Under the pieces are notes generated by a model that worked only from the letters and a program-made list of their open reading frames with translations, was not told the origin of the DNA and ran no database searches. A program made the translations under genes and the position numbers. DNA of 64,000 nucleotides from Candidatus Bariatricus faecipullorum (GTDB taxonomy: Bacteria; Bacillota; Clostridia; Lachnospirales; Lachnospiraceae). Below, piece by piece: positions 26,373 to 35,603 of this stretch (position 1 is its first letter; each line of letters opens with the position of its first letter). Where the stretch lies: assembly GCA_019118525.1 (NCBI GenBank), contig DWYV01000062.1, forward strand, positions 1 through 64,000, given 5' to 3'.

Positions 26373-26840
26373 CTACTGCCAGAACATCCCCGGCGTCCAG
26401 TAACCGCCATATCCGCCTCTTCTTCTGTGGCTTCTTCTGCGCAGAAGTTCCTGATAAAGAAGAAGCTCCGTCATCTCCCGGACATGGTCCGTCCGTTTCC
26501 GGCGCCGGATTCCCGCCTCCTGGGCCCGGGGGCCTTCCTCTTTAGCCCCGGTTTCCTCTTCGGTCCCGGAGTCCTCCACATCCCCGGAGAGTGCTTCTTT
26601 TACCCGGTTACAGATTCGTCCGCACATAAGCCGAAGCTGCAGTTTATCCGGATATTCATCGTAAATCATACTGCTGTCCGCTTCCATCCGGTCGCACTCT
26701 TCCTCCACAAAGGGAAGAATCCGTTTTGCCATATCCGGATAAAGGCTTTTCAGATATTCATAATCCCGCCAGTCTTTCCTGCTGTCATCGAACAGGAAAT
26801 CCTCCGGATACACCATATAGTATGGCAGTTTCTCACCCAT
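26373..26840 (-). CDS. Conserved hypothetical protein, arginine/glutamate-rich
   Basis: A 155-residue protein of a type I have seen only as hypothetical in Lachnospiraceae. It opens with MGEKLPYYMVYPEDFLFDDS and has a helical core with a CDRMEADSSMIYDEYPDK segment. An acidic linker (about 88-108) and a strongly basic tail (RRRSHRRRGGYGGYW) follow. There is no signal peptide or membrane helix. ATG 26840 with GGAAG 7 bases upstream is preferred over GTG 26846. The Arg/Gly/Tyr tail is reminiscent of spore or nucleic-acid-binding proteins, but that is a guess. Confidence 0.6.
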   Translation of the reverse strand: MGEKLPYYMVYPEDFLFDDSRKDWRDYEYLKSLYPDMAKRILPFVEEECDRMEADSSMIYDEYPDKLQLRLMCGRICNRVKEALSGDVEDSGTEEETGAKEEGPRAQEAGIRRRKRTDHVREMTELLLYQELLRRRSHRRRGGYGGYWTPGMFWQ

Positions 26841-26882
26841 CTGCACACTTCCATTCTGCTGAATCTCTGGTTTATTATATGC

Positions 26883-29069
26883 TTAGATATCCAGTTTTGC
26901 CAGTGCGTCTGCAAATGCATTGTTCAGGGGTTCTTCTTTCTGTTTTTTCAGGTAGTTCTGTACTTCTCTTCTGCTGACTCCGGCGCCCTCTTTTTTCCGC
27001 CGCTCCTGGAACGCCGCCAGTTTTTCTTTGTGACCGCAGGAGCAGACAAATATCTGTCCGTCCCCTTTTCCCCGAAGCTGCATCTTTTTGTGGCACACCG
27101 GACAGCGGGCGTTTGTGGTGCGCGCCACCGTCTCCCGGTAACCGCACTCCCGGTCCTGACACACCAGCATCTCGCTGTTTTTCCCTTTTACGGCCAGCAT
27201 CCGCTTTCCGCAGCGGGGACACTTTGTATTTGTCAGGTTGTCGTGACGGAAGGTGCCTTCCTGGGTCTTAATCTCTTCCAGCACCTCCCGGGTGTATTCC
27301 ACGATATCCTTCATAAATTTTTCTCTTTTCAGCTCTCCCTTTGCCATCCGGGCAAGCTGCAGTTCCCACCGGGCCGTAAGTTCCGGCTGTTTCAGCCCTT
27401 CCGGCACCAGTCCCAGAAGCTGTCTGGCCTTGGAGGTCAGATGAATCTCCTGGCCCTGCTTCTCGATAAGGAAGCTGGAAAACAGTTTTTCTATGATATC
27501 CGCGCGGGTGGCCACGGTCCCCAGACCGCCTGTCTCCCCCAGGGTCTTTTCCAGGGTTCTGTCATGGGATTCCATATAGGCCGACGGATTTTCCATGGCG
27601 GAAAGCAGGGTTGCCTCGGTAAAGGCCGCCGGCGGTTTCGTCTTTCCTTCGGTCATGGATATCTGAAATCCGGTCAGTGTCTGTCCCTCTGCAAGTTCCG
27701 GCAAATTCTGTTCTTTTATCCGCTCCGCGTTCTCCGGTTCTTCTTCCTCTTCCATGCCGGCTGCTTCGTATACTGCCTTCCAGCCGGCTTCTTTCACGGT
27801 CTTTCCAGAGGCCAGGAAACGTTCTCCCTTTATCTCCACTTCGGCCTTCGTCTGTTCGTACACAAAAGGCGGATACAGCACCGCCAGAAACCGGCGCACA
27901 ACCAGGTCATAGATTTTCCGTTCCTCGTTCGTCATATGGTCCAGCTGTACGAACTGTTCCGTCGGAATGATGGCATGGTGGTCGGATACTTTTCCGTCGT
28001 TGACAAAAGCGGGGTGCTCCGGCAGAGGTCTGCGTGTCAGCGCCCCCGCCAGCTTCCGGTAAGGCCCAACGGCGCAGGCTTCCAGCCGGTCTTTGATGGT
28101 CGGCAGGATATCCCGGCTCAGATACCGGGAATCGGTCCGGGGATAGGTCAGCACCTTGTGATGTTCATAGAGTCTCTGCATGATGTTCAGCGTCTCTTTG
28201 GCTGAGAACCCGAACCGCCGGTTGGCCTCTCTCTGAAGCTCCGTCAGGTCATAGAGCAAAGGGGCCGGCGTCTTTTTGGGCGTCTTTTTCACATACACCA
28301 CCTTTCCCGGCTCTCCGGTTATCCGGTCCTGTATCTCTTTTATCCGCGCCCGGTCAAAGGAGCGGAGACTTCCGGACTTTTTGTCCTGCCAGGTGAGAAT
28401 AAGGCCGTTTCCTTTTGCCGTCAGGCCATAATAAGGCTTCGGCACGAAGGCTTTTCTCTGCGCCTCCCTGGCGGCAATCATGGCCAGGGTGGGCGTCTGC
28501 ACTCTTCCGCAGGAAAGCTGGGCATTGTATTTGCAGGTCAGCGCCCGGGTGGCGTTGATTCCCACCAGCCAGTCGGCCTCGGCACGGCTCATGGCCGCCT
28601 CGTAGAGATGCTGGTATTCTTTTCCGTCTTTCAGATGGGCGAACCCTTCCCGGATGGCCTTGTCCGTGACAGAGGATATCCAGAGCCGCTTCAGAGGTTT
28701 CCGGTTTCCGGCCTTCTCCAGGATGAGACGGGCCACCAGTTCCCCTTCCCGTCCGGCGTCCGTGGCGATGATAATCTCTCCCACGTCTTTCCGGTGAATC
28801 TGGGCTTTCACAGAACCGTACTGTTTCGCGGTCTGCTTAATCACCTCCAGCTGAAAGGGATGGGGAAGCATGGGCAGATCTTCCATCTTCCATTCCTTAT
28901 ACCTGGAGTCGTAATCTTCCGGATCTGCCAGGGTCACCAGGTGCCCCAGCCCCCAGGTCACAATGTATCTGTCTCCTTCCATCGCCCCGGATATCTTCTT
29001 CGGGCACTTCAGCACCCGCGCGATGTCCCGGGCCACGGAAGGCTTTTCTGCAATCACAAGTGATTTCAT
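26883..29069 (-). CDS. topB: DNA topoisomerase III
   Basis: A 728-residue type IA topoisomerase that decatenates DNA by single-strand passage. The N-terminal Toprim domain has IAEKPSVARDIA and IIATDAGREGE with the metal-binding acidic residues. The active-site tyrosine lies in LTYPRTDSRYLS (about 315). The C-terminal end carries two four-cysteine zinc ribbons, CPRCGKRM...CQDRECGY and CPVCHKKM...CSCGHKE, which bind DNA. No conjugative-element gene is near, although plasmid-type TopB is common on such elements, so this is probably the chromosomal copy. Confidence 0.93.
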   Translation of the reverse strand: MKSLVIAEKPSVARDIARVLKCPKKISGAMEGDRYIVTWGLGHLVTLADPEDYDSRYKEWKMEDLPMLPHPFQLEVIKQTAKQYGSVKAQIHRKDVGEIIIATDAGREGELVARLILEKAGNRKPLKRLWISSVTDKAIREGFAHLKDGKEYQHLYEAAMSRAEADWLVGINATRALTCKYNAQLSCGRVQTPTLAMIAAREAQRKAFVPKPYYGLTAKGNGLILTWQDKKSGSLRSFDRARIKEIQDRITGEPGKVVYVKKTPKKTPAPLLYDLTELQREANRRFGFSAKETLNIMQRLYEHHKVLTYPRTDSRYLSRDILPTIKDRLEACAVGPYRKLAGALTRRPLPEHPAFVNDGKVSDHHAIIPTEQFVQLDHMTNEERKIYDLVVRRFLAVLYPPFVYEQTKAEVEIKGERFLASGKTVKEAGWKAVYEAAGMEEEEEPENAERIKEQNLPELAEGQTLTGFQISMTEGKTKPPAAFTEATLLSAMENPSAYMESHDRTLEKTLGETGGLGTVATRADIIEKLFSSFLIEKQGQEIHLTSKARQLLGLVPEGLKQPELTARWELQLARMAKGELKREKFMKDIVEYTREVLEEIKTQEGTFRHDNLTNTKCPRCGKRMLAVKGKNSEMLVCQDRECGYRETVARTTNARCPVCHKKMQLRGKGDGQIFVCSCGHKEKLAAFQERRKKEGAGVSRREVQNYLKKQKEEPLNNAFADALAKLDI

Positions 29070-29246
29070 AACAGTCCTCCTGATTTTTTCTCCGTTTCAT
29101 TATAAAAAACATTTGCCGGATTGTAAAGCGGCAGGGAAATCCTCCGACTGTATGATTTTCCGCTTTTTACTCTCTCTAATTTCTGTTATACTGTTCAAAG
29201 AAAGAGACTTTATACGTTTTATTGCCCAGTGCAGGAGGAGTGTTTT

Positions 29247-30131
29247 ATGGAAAAAATTACGGATAAGTGTACGCTTGGAAACGGTATGGTGATTCCCTGC
29301 CCCGGTTTCGGCACTTATAAGGTTACCGGCGGAGACAGTGTGGCCGTCATCCGCACCGCCATCGAGGAAGGATACCGGTTTTTTGATACAGCCTCTCTCT
29401 ATGAGACGGAACGGTTCCTGGGCCAGGCGGTCCGGGAAAGCGGAATCCCCCGCAGTGAATTTATTATTGAAACAAAGCTCTGGACAGACGAGATGGGATA
29501 TGAAGGGGCAAAAAAGGCCCTGGAGGCTTCTCTGGAACGGCTCCAGATGGATTATGTAGACTTGTATTTTATTCACTGGCCCCGGCAGACCGGTGCGGAT
29601 GATGAGGACTGGAAAACTCTGGATATCGAAACCTGGCGGGCCATGGAGGAAATGGTGGACGAGGGCAAAATCCGCGCCCTTGGATGCAGCAACTTCCTGC
29701 CCCATCACCTGGAAAACCTGCTGGCTCACTGCCGTATCAGGCCGGCGGCCGACCAGCTGGAACTTCATCCCGGTCATTCCCAGGAAGCTGCCGTGGCCTA
29801 CTGCCTGGAACACAATATCCGGCCCATGGCCTGGAGTCCTCTGGGACGGGCCCGGGATAACGGCCAGGCGGCAAACGGACTACTGGAAAAGCTGGCGAAA
29901 AAATACGGGAAGTCTTCCTCCCAGATTAGCCTGCGCTTTCTGATTCAGAAAGGAATCCTTCCCATCCCCAAAGCCTCTTCCGTGGAACATATGAGAAGCA
30001 ACCGGGATATTTTTGATTTTTCCCTTACGGACGAGGAAGTCTGGATGATTAGCTGTATGCCGCAGACCACCTGGCTGGGTGAACACCCCGACTTTAAACT
30101 TCCCTCAAAGAAGAGCAATCCGGACCAGTAG
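29247..30131 (+). CDS. Aldo/keto reductase
   Basis: A 294-residue NADPH-dependent TIM-barrel oxidoreductase. The catalytic tetrad is visible: Asp and Tyr in FDTASLYETE, Lys in IIETKLW and His in LYFIHWPRQ. The C-terminal NADP-binding segment IPIPKASSVEHMRSNRDIFD is also present, slightly varied as LPIPKASS. GGAGGAG lies 6 bases before ATG 29247, so the longer in-frame start is rejected. It is a single + strand gene, divergent from topB and ended by a strong terminator. The substrate, some aldehyde or ketone, is not predictable. Confidence 0.9.
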   Translation: MEKITDKCTLGNGMVIPCPGFGTYKVTGGDSVAVIRTAIEEGYRFFDTASLYETERFLGQAVRESGIPRSEFIIETKLWTDEMGYEGAKKALEASLERLQMDYVDLYFIHWPRQTGADDEDWKTLDIETWRAMEEMVDEGKIRALGCSNFLPHHLENLLAHCRIRPAADQLELHPGHSQEAAVAYCLEHNIRPMAWSPLGRARDNGQAANGLLEKLAKKYGKSSSQISLRFLIQKGILPIPKASSVEHMRSNRDIFDFSLTDEEVWMISCMPQTTWLGEHPDFKLPSKKSNPDQ

Positions 30132-30136
30132 AAAAG

Positions 30137-30166
30137 AAAACGGGAAGCGTGCGCTTCCCGTTTTTT
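30137..30166. terminator. Bidirectional intrinsic terminator
   Basis: AAAACGGGAAGC pairs with GCTTCCCGTTTT around a GTGC tetraloop, with T runs on both strands. It ends the aldo/keto reductase gene and the convergent uppP gene. Confidence 0.9.
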
Positions 30167-30179
30167 CCGGTGGCCCTTC

Positions 30180-30995
30180 CTATGCCAGGAAGAAGAAGTA
30201 CAGCAGTACCAGTGCTCCCAGAACAATCCGGTAATATCCGAATACTTTGAAGTTATTTTTCTTTATGTAGGACATCAGGAATTTGATGGCAAATACGGAT
30301 ACAAAGAACGCGACCAGACAGCCCACCAGGAGAATCACTACTTCCATGGGGGTATAGTTCAGTCCGTATTTTACCATTTTCAGGGCGCTGGCCCCAAACA
30401 TCACCGGAATGGCCAGATAAAAGGTAAACTCTGTGGCCACGTACCTGGAGGCGCCCAGAAGCAGACCGCCCAGAATCGTCGCTCCGGAACGTGAGGTTCC
30501 GGGAATCATGGCCAGCACCTGAAACAGGCCAATATAAAAGGCGGTGGAATAGGGAAGCTGGGACAGCTTCGTGTATACCGGCCTTGTATGTGCGTTCCGG
30601 TTCTCAATCAGAATGAAAAACACACCGTAAATAATCAGCATCAGGGCTACCACTACGTAATTATACAGATATTTATCCAGAATATCGTCAAAAAGAAGTC
30701 CGATAATCGCCGCAGGCAGGCAGGAGACAATAATTTTCATCCAGAGATTTATTGTCATTCTCTGCTGTTTGGCCGACTTGCGCCGGGAAAACGGGTTCAG
30801 TTTGTCAAAATAGATAAACACCACGGCCAGAATGGCGCCAAACTGAATCACCACCCGGAACATGCTGTTGAAATCCGCGCTGGTAGACATGTGCAGAAAT
30901 TCTTCCGCCAGAATCATATGTCCTGTACTGCTGATGGGAAGCCACTCGGTAATTCCCTCGATTATCCCCATGATTACTGCTATTAAGATATCCAT
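30180..30995 (-). CDS. uppP: Undecaprenyl-diphosphatase
   Basis: A 271-residue membrane protein (BacA/UppP family) with about eight hydrophobic helices. It recycles undecaprenyl pyrophosphate to the monophosphate carrier for cell wall synthesis and gives bacitracin tolerance. Both active-site motifs are intact: [15 protein letters not shown] (about 13-27) and [13 protein letters not shown] (about 165-177). It follows the HAD gene directly, its GAGGAGAGG site lying in the 3' end of that gene. Confidence 0.95.
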   Translation of the reverse strand: MDILIAVIMGIIEGITEWLPISSTGHMILAEEFLHMSTSADFNSMFRVVIQFGAILAVVFIYFDKLNPFSRRKSAKQQRMTINLWMKIIVSCLPAAIIGLLFDDILDKYLYNYVVVALMLIIYGVFFILIENRNAHTRPVYTKLSQLPYSTAFYIGLFQVLAMIPGTSRSGATILGGLLLGASRYVATEFTFYLAIPVMFGASALKMVKYGLNYTPMEVVILLVGCLVAFFVSVFAIKFLMSYIKKNNFKVFGYYRIVLGALVLLYFFFLA

Positions 30996-31844
30996 TTACC
31001 TCTCCTCTTTTCCGCATACAAATTTTGCAATGGCTTTTGCGGCGCCATCCTCATCGTTGGTTTCCGTAACATAGTCCGCCGCCTCTTTCACTGCCTCTGT
31101 GGCATTTCCCATTGCCACGCCGAGACCGGCCATCCGAATCATGGCGATATCGTTGCTTCCGTCCCCGCATGCCATAATTTCCTCCTGCCGGATTCCCAGA
31201 AGCTGTCCCAGCTTCACCAGGCCGTTTCCCTTATTTACGTCCGGGGCATTGATTTCCAGATTGTTTCCCATGGCCCCGCTTACGGCATAACGGCCCATGG
31301 CCTCCACGCGCCGGCGGGCCTCCTCCTGCTCTTCCGGGTTGCGGAAAATCGCCTGCACTTTGTCAACGCCATCGTTTTTATGCTCTTCCAGGGCCCGGGC
31401 AACATTCTCTACCACACACCGGGTCCGGCGGATATATTCCGCCATGGGCGCAGCCGGCACATACTGGTCAATCCGTTCATAATCTTCTCTGCGGATATAT
31501 CCCTGTCCTCCGCAGAAAACCTCGCTTATCGTATCATATTCCTGCAGAGTCCGTAAAATGTCTGCGGCCTCTTTTTCCGGCAGCACCTGTTCCCAGAGGA
31601 TTCTGTCATGGTCGCCGTGGTCGATAATCCGGGCGCCGTTGGCTGTCAGCACATAGCGCATTCCAGGAAAATCCAGAAGTTCCCCTGGCACCCCGTAAAG
31701 AGGTCTTCCGGTAGCCACCAGGACCGTTACCCCTTTTTCAATGGCTTCTGCCAGGACTTCCCTGGTATACGGACTTAACTCTTTCCGGGAATCCAGAAGC
31801 GTCCCGTCCAGGTCCAGTCCTATCATTTTTATCTCTTTTTCCAT
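30996..31844 (-). CDS. Cof-type HAD phosphatase
   Basis: A 282-residue HAD-IIB hydrolase. It has motif I IGLDLDGTLLDSRK, motif II LVATGRPLYG, a C2-type cap (about 85-190), the motif III lysine in DVNKGNGL, and motif IV MACGDGSNDIAMIRMAG. The start is taken as ATG 31844; the longer frame upstream lacks a site and overlaps the promoter. Such enzymes dephosphorylate sugar phosphates or flavin precursors. It shares a transcript with uppP, with one base or none between them. Confidence 0.9.
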   Translation of the reverse strand: MEKEIKMIGLDLDGTLLDSRKELSPYTREVLAEAIEKGVTVLVATGRPLYGVPGELLDFPGMRYVLTANGARIIDHGDHDRILWEQVLPEKEAADILRTLQEYDTISEVFCGGQGYIRREDYERIDQYVPAAPMAEYIRRTRCVVENVARALEEHKNDGVDKVQAIFRNPEEQEEARRRVEAMGRYAVSGAMGNNLEINAPDVNKGNGLVKLGQLLGIRQEEIMACGDGSNDIAMIRMAGLGVAMGNATEAVKEAADYVTETNDEDGAAKAIAKFVCGKEER

Positions 31845-31914
31845 GTATTCTGGCCTTTCTTCCCTGCCGGGGAAACTCCCCGTTTTGTTTCTTTTTTCTG
31901 TAATACCAGAATTA

Positions 31915-31943
31915 AGTATAACAAAATTTGCGAAATAAAGCAA
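31915..31943 (-). promoter_or_regulatory. Promoter for HAD phosphatase-uppP
   Basis: Read leftwards, TTGCTT (31943-31938) and TATACT (31920-31915) are 17 bases apart. It interlocks with the divergent promoter at 31928-31956. Confidence 0.7.
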
Positions 31944-31956
31944 TTTGTAGTATACT
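31928..31956 (+). promoter_or_regulatory. Promoter for the PcsB/SleB-like hydrolase gene
   Basis: TTGCGA (31928-31933) and TATACT (31951-31956) are 17 bases apart, 68 bases before the ATG. The -35 boxes of this and the divergent promoter are only 4 bases apart, so the two should compete for RNA polymerase. Confidence 0.7.
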
Positions 31957-32023
31957 AGAGCGGAACTTGTTTGTGGCAGGACGAACTGCCGTTTTTTGAT
32001 GCAATACCGGAAAGGAAGAAAGT

Positions 32024-33118
32024 ATGAATAAGAAGTGGAAAGCACGGATTCGGCGTACCTTCGCCTTAATCTGTGCCGCAGCTGTCTGTTCCACAGCCCC
32101 CGTCACTGCTGTTTTTGCCGAAGATTCCGTGGAGGACCTGGAAGAACAGACTTCCAGTCTCCAGAATGAACTGGACAGTCTGAACGATGAACTGACCGGC
32201 CTGAGCTCCGAAATTTCGGAACTGGCGTCGAGAATTGAGGAGACCGACGCCTCTGTCCAGAAAGCGGAACTGGACCTGGCCGCGGCAAGACTCAACGAAG
32301 AGATGCAGTATGATGCGATGAAGAAACGGATTAAGTATATGTACGAAGCGGGAAACACTTCGCTTCTGGAAATTATCTTTTCTTCAAAAAGCATGGGAGA
32401 ATTTTTAAATAATACGGAATTTGTCCAGAATGTTACGGAGTACGACCGGAACAAACTGGAAGAGCTGGAACAGATACATAATGACGTCAAGGAAAAGGAG
32501 CAGGCCCTTCTGGATGAGCAGGCTTCCCTGCAGGAAATGCAGCAGGAACTCAGCCAGCGTCAGGAATCCCTGAACTCGGCCATTGCCTCTACCTCCAGTG
32601 AACTGGACGCTTCTTCGGAAGCACTGCAGGCCGCCCGGGACGCGCAGGCCGCCGCCCAGGCTGCACTGGAAGCGGAACAGGAGCAGGCCGCTTCCCAGGG
32701 GAACTCCGGAAGCAGTTCCGGAGGACAGACTTCCGGAGGCTCCGGCACCTCTACCGTTCCGCCTGCTTCTGCAGAAACTACGGATCTGGTTCTGTTTGCG
32801 GCCCTGCTTCAGTGTGAAGCCGGTTCTACGAATTATGACGCACTGCTTGCGGTGGCCACTGTGGTTATGAACCGTGTGGCCAGCCCCAGTTATCCCAACA
32901 CGCTGTACGGGGTGATTTATCAGAGCGGGCAGTTCGCGCCCACCTGGAACGGAAGTCTCAGCCGGGTTCTTGCCCAGGGTCCTGCTTCACTCTGTTATCA
33001 GGTGGCTCAGGACGCCCTAAACGGCGCACGGCTTTCCGCCGTCAGCAGCTGTTACTCCTTCCGCGCAGCTTCCACCGGACATGCCGGTGTGGTTGTCGGA
33101 GGAAATGTATTTTTCTAA
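32024..33118 (+). CDS. Secreted coiled-coil (PcsB-like) cell wall hydrolase with SleB domain
   Basis: A 364-residue exported protein. Residues 1-32 are a signal peptide (basic MNKKWKARIRR, a hydrophobic core, then VFAED). Residues about 35-225 form a long coiled coil of the PcsB/CwlO type, including a MYEAGNTSLLEIIFSSKSMG hairpin segment. A Gly/Ser linker (about 226-245) is followed by a C-terminal Hydrolase_2/SleB domain (about 255-364) with LLQCEAGSTNYDALLAVATV and [10 protein letters not shown]. In relatives the coiled coil is held by FtsEX, which controls the hydrolase during division. GGAAGAAAGT precedes the ATG. It is likely a daughter-cell separation or wall-turnover enzyme. Confidence 0.87.
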   Translation: MNKKWKARIRRTFALICAAAVCSTAPVTAVFAEDSVEDLEEQTSSLQNELDSLNDELTGLSSEISELASRIEETDASVQKAELDLAAARLNEEMQYDAMKKRIKYMYEAGNTSLLEIIFSSKSMGEFLNNTEFVQNVTEYDRNKLEELEQIHNDVKEKEQALLDEQASLQEMQQELSQRQESLNSAIASTSSELDASSEALQAARDAQAAAQAALEAEQEQAASQGNSGSSSGGQTSGGSGTSTVPPASAETTDLVLFAALLQCEAGSTNYDALLAVATVVMNRVASPSYPNTLYGVIYQSGQFAPTWNGSLSRVLAQGPASLCYQVAQDALNGARLSAVSSCYSFRAASTGHAGVVVGGNVFF

Positions 33119-33121
33119 AAA

Positions 33122-33161
33122 AAAGACGGGTACAGACCATCTGGTCTGTACCCGCTTTTTT
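33122..33161. terminator. Bidirectional intrinsic terminator
   Basis: A perfect 12-bp stem, CGGGTACAGACC with GGTCTGTACCCG, around ATCT is flanked by A and T runs. It ends the + strand hydrolase gene and the leftward ara operon. Confidence 0.9.
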
Positions 33162-33192
33162 CTGCTCTTCGTTTCCTTATTTTCCAGTTTCC

Positions 33193-34692
33193 CTATTTTC
33201 TGAATGCAGCTTCGTTCCACATCAGTTCATTTTTGAAGTTTCTGATAGTGGTATCCTTGTCAATGTATACGGCTTCGATTCCCATTGCTTCTGCCCAGTC
33301 GCCCATCTGCTCTGCAGTCAGGTCGTAGGAGAATGCGGTGTGGTGTGCGCCGCCTGCCAGAATCCATGCCTCTGCTCCGGTTCTCAGGTCCGGTTCCGGT
33401 GTCCAGAATGCGGTAGCTACCGGAAGTTTGGGCATCGGTTTCTCTGTCTTTTTGCAGGTTACGTTGTTGATAATCAGACGGAATCTGTCGCCTAAGTCTA
33501 CCAGGGATGTGGCAACTGCCGGTCCTTCTTTTGCTGTAAATACCAGACGTGCCGGGTCTTCTCTGTCGCCCATGGAAAGAGGCTGGCACTTAATGCTGAT
33601 GGGGCCGTCGGAAATGGTCGGGCACACCTCAAGCATATGAGCCTGCAGGATTCCTTCTTTTCCGGGGACCAGGTTGTAGGTATAATCTTCCATGAAGGAC
33701 GTTCCTTTTGCGTCTTTCATGCCCTGGGTCATAATCTTCATGATACGAACCATGGCTGCGGTCTTCCAGTCGCCTTCTGCGCCGAATCCGTAACCTTTTT
33801 CCATCAGTCTCTGGATAGCAAGTCCCGGAAGCTGTTTCAGGGCTCCAAGGTCGCCAAAGTGTGTTACGATTGCCTGGTAGTTGTTTTCTTCCAGGAATTT
33901 TTCAAATCCGATTTCAATCTGAGCCTGAACAGCCACATGTTTTCTGAATTCAGCCTCGTCTCTGCCTTCCAGCAGGATTTCGTACTTGTCATAGTATTCT
34001 TCCACCAGCGCGTCCACGTCGCCCTGAGCTACCTGGCCTACTGCGTCGGCGATTTCATTTACCGGGTAAGCGTCTACTTCCCAGCCGAACTTAATCTGGG
34101 CTTCTACCTTGTCGCCTTCGGTTACGGCTACGTTTCTCATGTTGTCGGCCACTCTCATGACACGTACATGGCTGCTTTCAATAACACCGATGGCTGTGCG
34201 CATCCAGGAAGCGATTCTTTCCTGCGTTTCTTTGTCTTCCCAGTATCCCATGATAACTTTGCGGGTTTTGTGAAGACGTGTGAAAATGTGTCCGAATTCA
34301 CGGTCTCCATGAGCTGCCTGATTTTCGTTCATGAAATCCATGTCGATGGTATCATACGGAATTTCTCTGTTAAACTGGGTGTGCAGATGAAGCAGAGGTT
34401 TTCTCAGTTCTTTCAGTCCCAGAATCCAGGATTTTGCCGGAGAGAAGGTATGGCACCAGGTAATAACGCCGGCGCAGTTCTCGTCCATGTTTGCTTCGTT
34501 GAAGGTTTTCCGGATAACTTCGTTGGTAATCAGGGTCGGTTTCCATACGATTTCGTAGGGAAGCACTCCGGATTCGTTCAGTGCCTTTACGATAATCTGG
34601 GAGTGCTCTGCCACATGGGCCAGACACTCGTCACCGTATAAATCCTGGGAACCTGTACAAAACCAAAATTTGTAATCTTTTTTTGCTAACAT
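33193..34692 (-). CDS. araA: L-arabinose isomerase
   Basis: A 499-residue enzyme converting L-arabinose to L-ribulose with Mn2+. It opens KKDYKFWFCTGSQDLYGDEC and keeps the family residues around TWCHTFSPAKSWI and GDWKTAAMVRIMK, and the C-terminal ILAGGAHHTAFSYDL with its metal-binding histidines. The length matches the family (about 490-500). It is the last gene of the araR-araB-araD-araA operon, 202 bases after araD, ending at the terminator at 33122. Confidence 0.97.
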   Translation of the reverse strand: MLAKKDYKFWFCTGSQDLYGDECLAHVAEHSQIIVKALNESGVLPYEIVWKPTLITNEVIRKTFNEANMDENCAGVITWCHTFSPAKSWILGLKELRKPLLHLHTQFNREIPYDTIDMDFMNENQAAHGDREFGHIFTRLHKTRKVIMGYWEDKETQERIASWMRTAIGVIESSHVRVMRVADNMRNVAVTEGDKVEAQIKFGWEVDAYPVNEIADAVGQVAQGDVDALVEEYYDKYEILLEGRDEAEFRKHVAVQAQIEIGFEKFLEENNYQAIVTHFGDLGALKQLPGLAIQRLMEKGYGFGAEGDWKTAAMVRIMKIMTQGMKDAKGTSFMEDYTYNLVPGKEGILQAHMLEVCPTISDGPISIKCQPLSMGDREDPARLVFTAKEGPAVATSLVDLGDRFRLIINNVTCKKTEKPMPKLPVATAFWTPEPDLRTGAEAWILAGGAHHTAFSYDLTAEQMGDWAEAMGIEAVYIDKDTTIRNFKNELMWNEAAFRK

Positions 34693-34894
34693 TGTAATTC
34701 TCCTTTTTTATTTTTCTATGAACGCCAGCCCTGCCGGGCACGGCGAACGGGTTGCATAAGTAGCGGACACAGACTGCATAAGCGGCGAGCCACCTCGAAA
34801 GCAAAGCTTTCTCGGTGCTCATTGCACTCATATGTCCCAGGAAAAAACGGTTCCGGCAAGCCGTCCCCCTTTTTCCCCGGGCCATACTCGCCGC
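34693..34894 (-). other. araD-araA intergenic segment with hairpin
   Basis: No ORF is supported here. A hairpin, CACC-ga-GAAAGC with GCTTTC-ga-GGTG, lies at about 34790-34817 without a T run, so it is more likely an mRNA-processing or stability structure than a terminator. The gap is long for an operon and could separate expression of araA from the upstream genes. Confidence 0.3.
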
Positions 34895-35581
34895 TTATTG
34901 TCCATAGTAGGCGTTGGCGCCGTGTTTGCGGTAGTAGTGTTTGTCCTGAAGTTCCTGGGGTGCGGGTTTTACTTCCGGGTTAATCATCTCGCACCGTGCC
35001 GCCATTTTTGCGACTTCTTCCAGAACAACCGCGTTATGTACTGCGTTCTTTGCATCGGTTCCCCAGGTGAAGGGGCCGTGGTTCTTGCACAGTACTGCCG
35101 GCATGGCCATGTATTCTTTATCCTTGAAATATTCTACAATGAGCAGACCGGTATTTTTTTCGTATGCTTCATCAATTTCTTCTTTTGTCAGATTCCGCAC
35201 GCAGGGAATCTCGCCGTACATATAGTCTGCATGGGTCGTTCCGTAGCAGGGAATGCCTCTTCCGGCCTGAGCCCAGCTGGTAGCCCACGGGGAATGGGTA
35301 TGTACGATACCGCCCATCTCCGGAAATGCTTTGTAAAGTTCCAGGTGGGTGGCTGTATCGGAGGAGGGGTTCAGTTTTCCTTCTACCCGGTTGCCCTCCA
35401 GGTCCATAACCACCATATCATCCGGTGTCAGTTTTTCATAATCCACACCGCTTGGCTTGATTACAAAGAGTCCGCTCTCCCGGTCAATGCCGCTTACGTT
35501 TCCCCATGTAAATGTTACAAGCCCGTGTTTCGGAAGGAGCATGTTTGCCTCATATACTTCCTTTTTTAACTGCTCTAACAC
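34895..35581 (-). CDS. araD: L-ribulose-5-phosphate 4-epimerase
   Basis: A 228-residue class II aldolase-fold epimerase making D-xylulose 5-phosphate from L-ribulose 5-phosphate. The substrate-binding [16 protein letters not shown] and the zinc ligands in [13 protein letters not shown] and [10 protein letters not shown] are all present. It is the third gene of the operon, 22 bases after araB, and AGGAGG-like sequence precedes its start. Its product enters the pentose phosphate pathway. Confidence 0.96.
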   Translation of the reverse strand: MLEQLKKEVYEANMLLPKHGLVTFTWGNVSGIDRESGLFVIKPSGVDYEKLTPDDMVVMDLEGNRVEGKLNPSSDTATHLELYKAFPEMGGIVHTHSPWATSWAQAGRGIPCYGTTHADYMYGEIPCVRNLTKEEIDEAYEKNTGLLIVEYFKDKEYMAMPAVLCKNHGPFTWGTDAKNAVHNAVVLEEVAKMAARCEMINPEVKPAPQELQDKHYYRKHGANAYYGQ

Positions 35582-35603
35582 ACCTTTTTCCTCCTGTCTT
35601 TTT

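Noticed and set aside
26427-28205. A 592-codon open frame on the plus strand
   Set aside because: It is antisense to topB and the hypothetical gene; its composition is a frame shadow of topB.
26883-29069. topB as a sign of an integrated conjugative element
   Set aside because: No relaxase, type IV secretion, integrase or att-like repeats were seen nearby; the neighbours are housekeeping genes.
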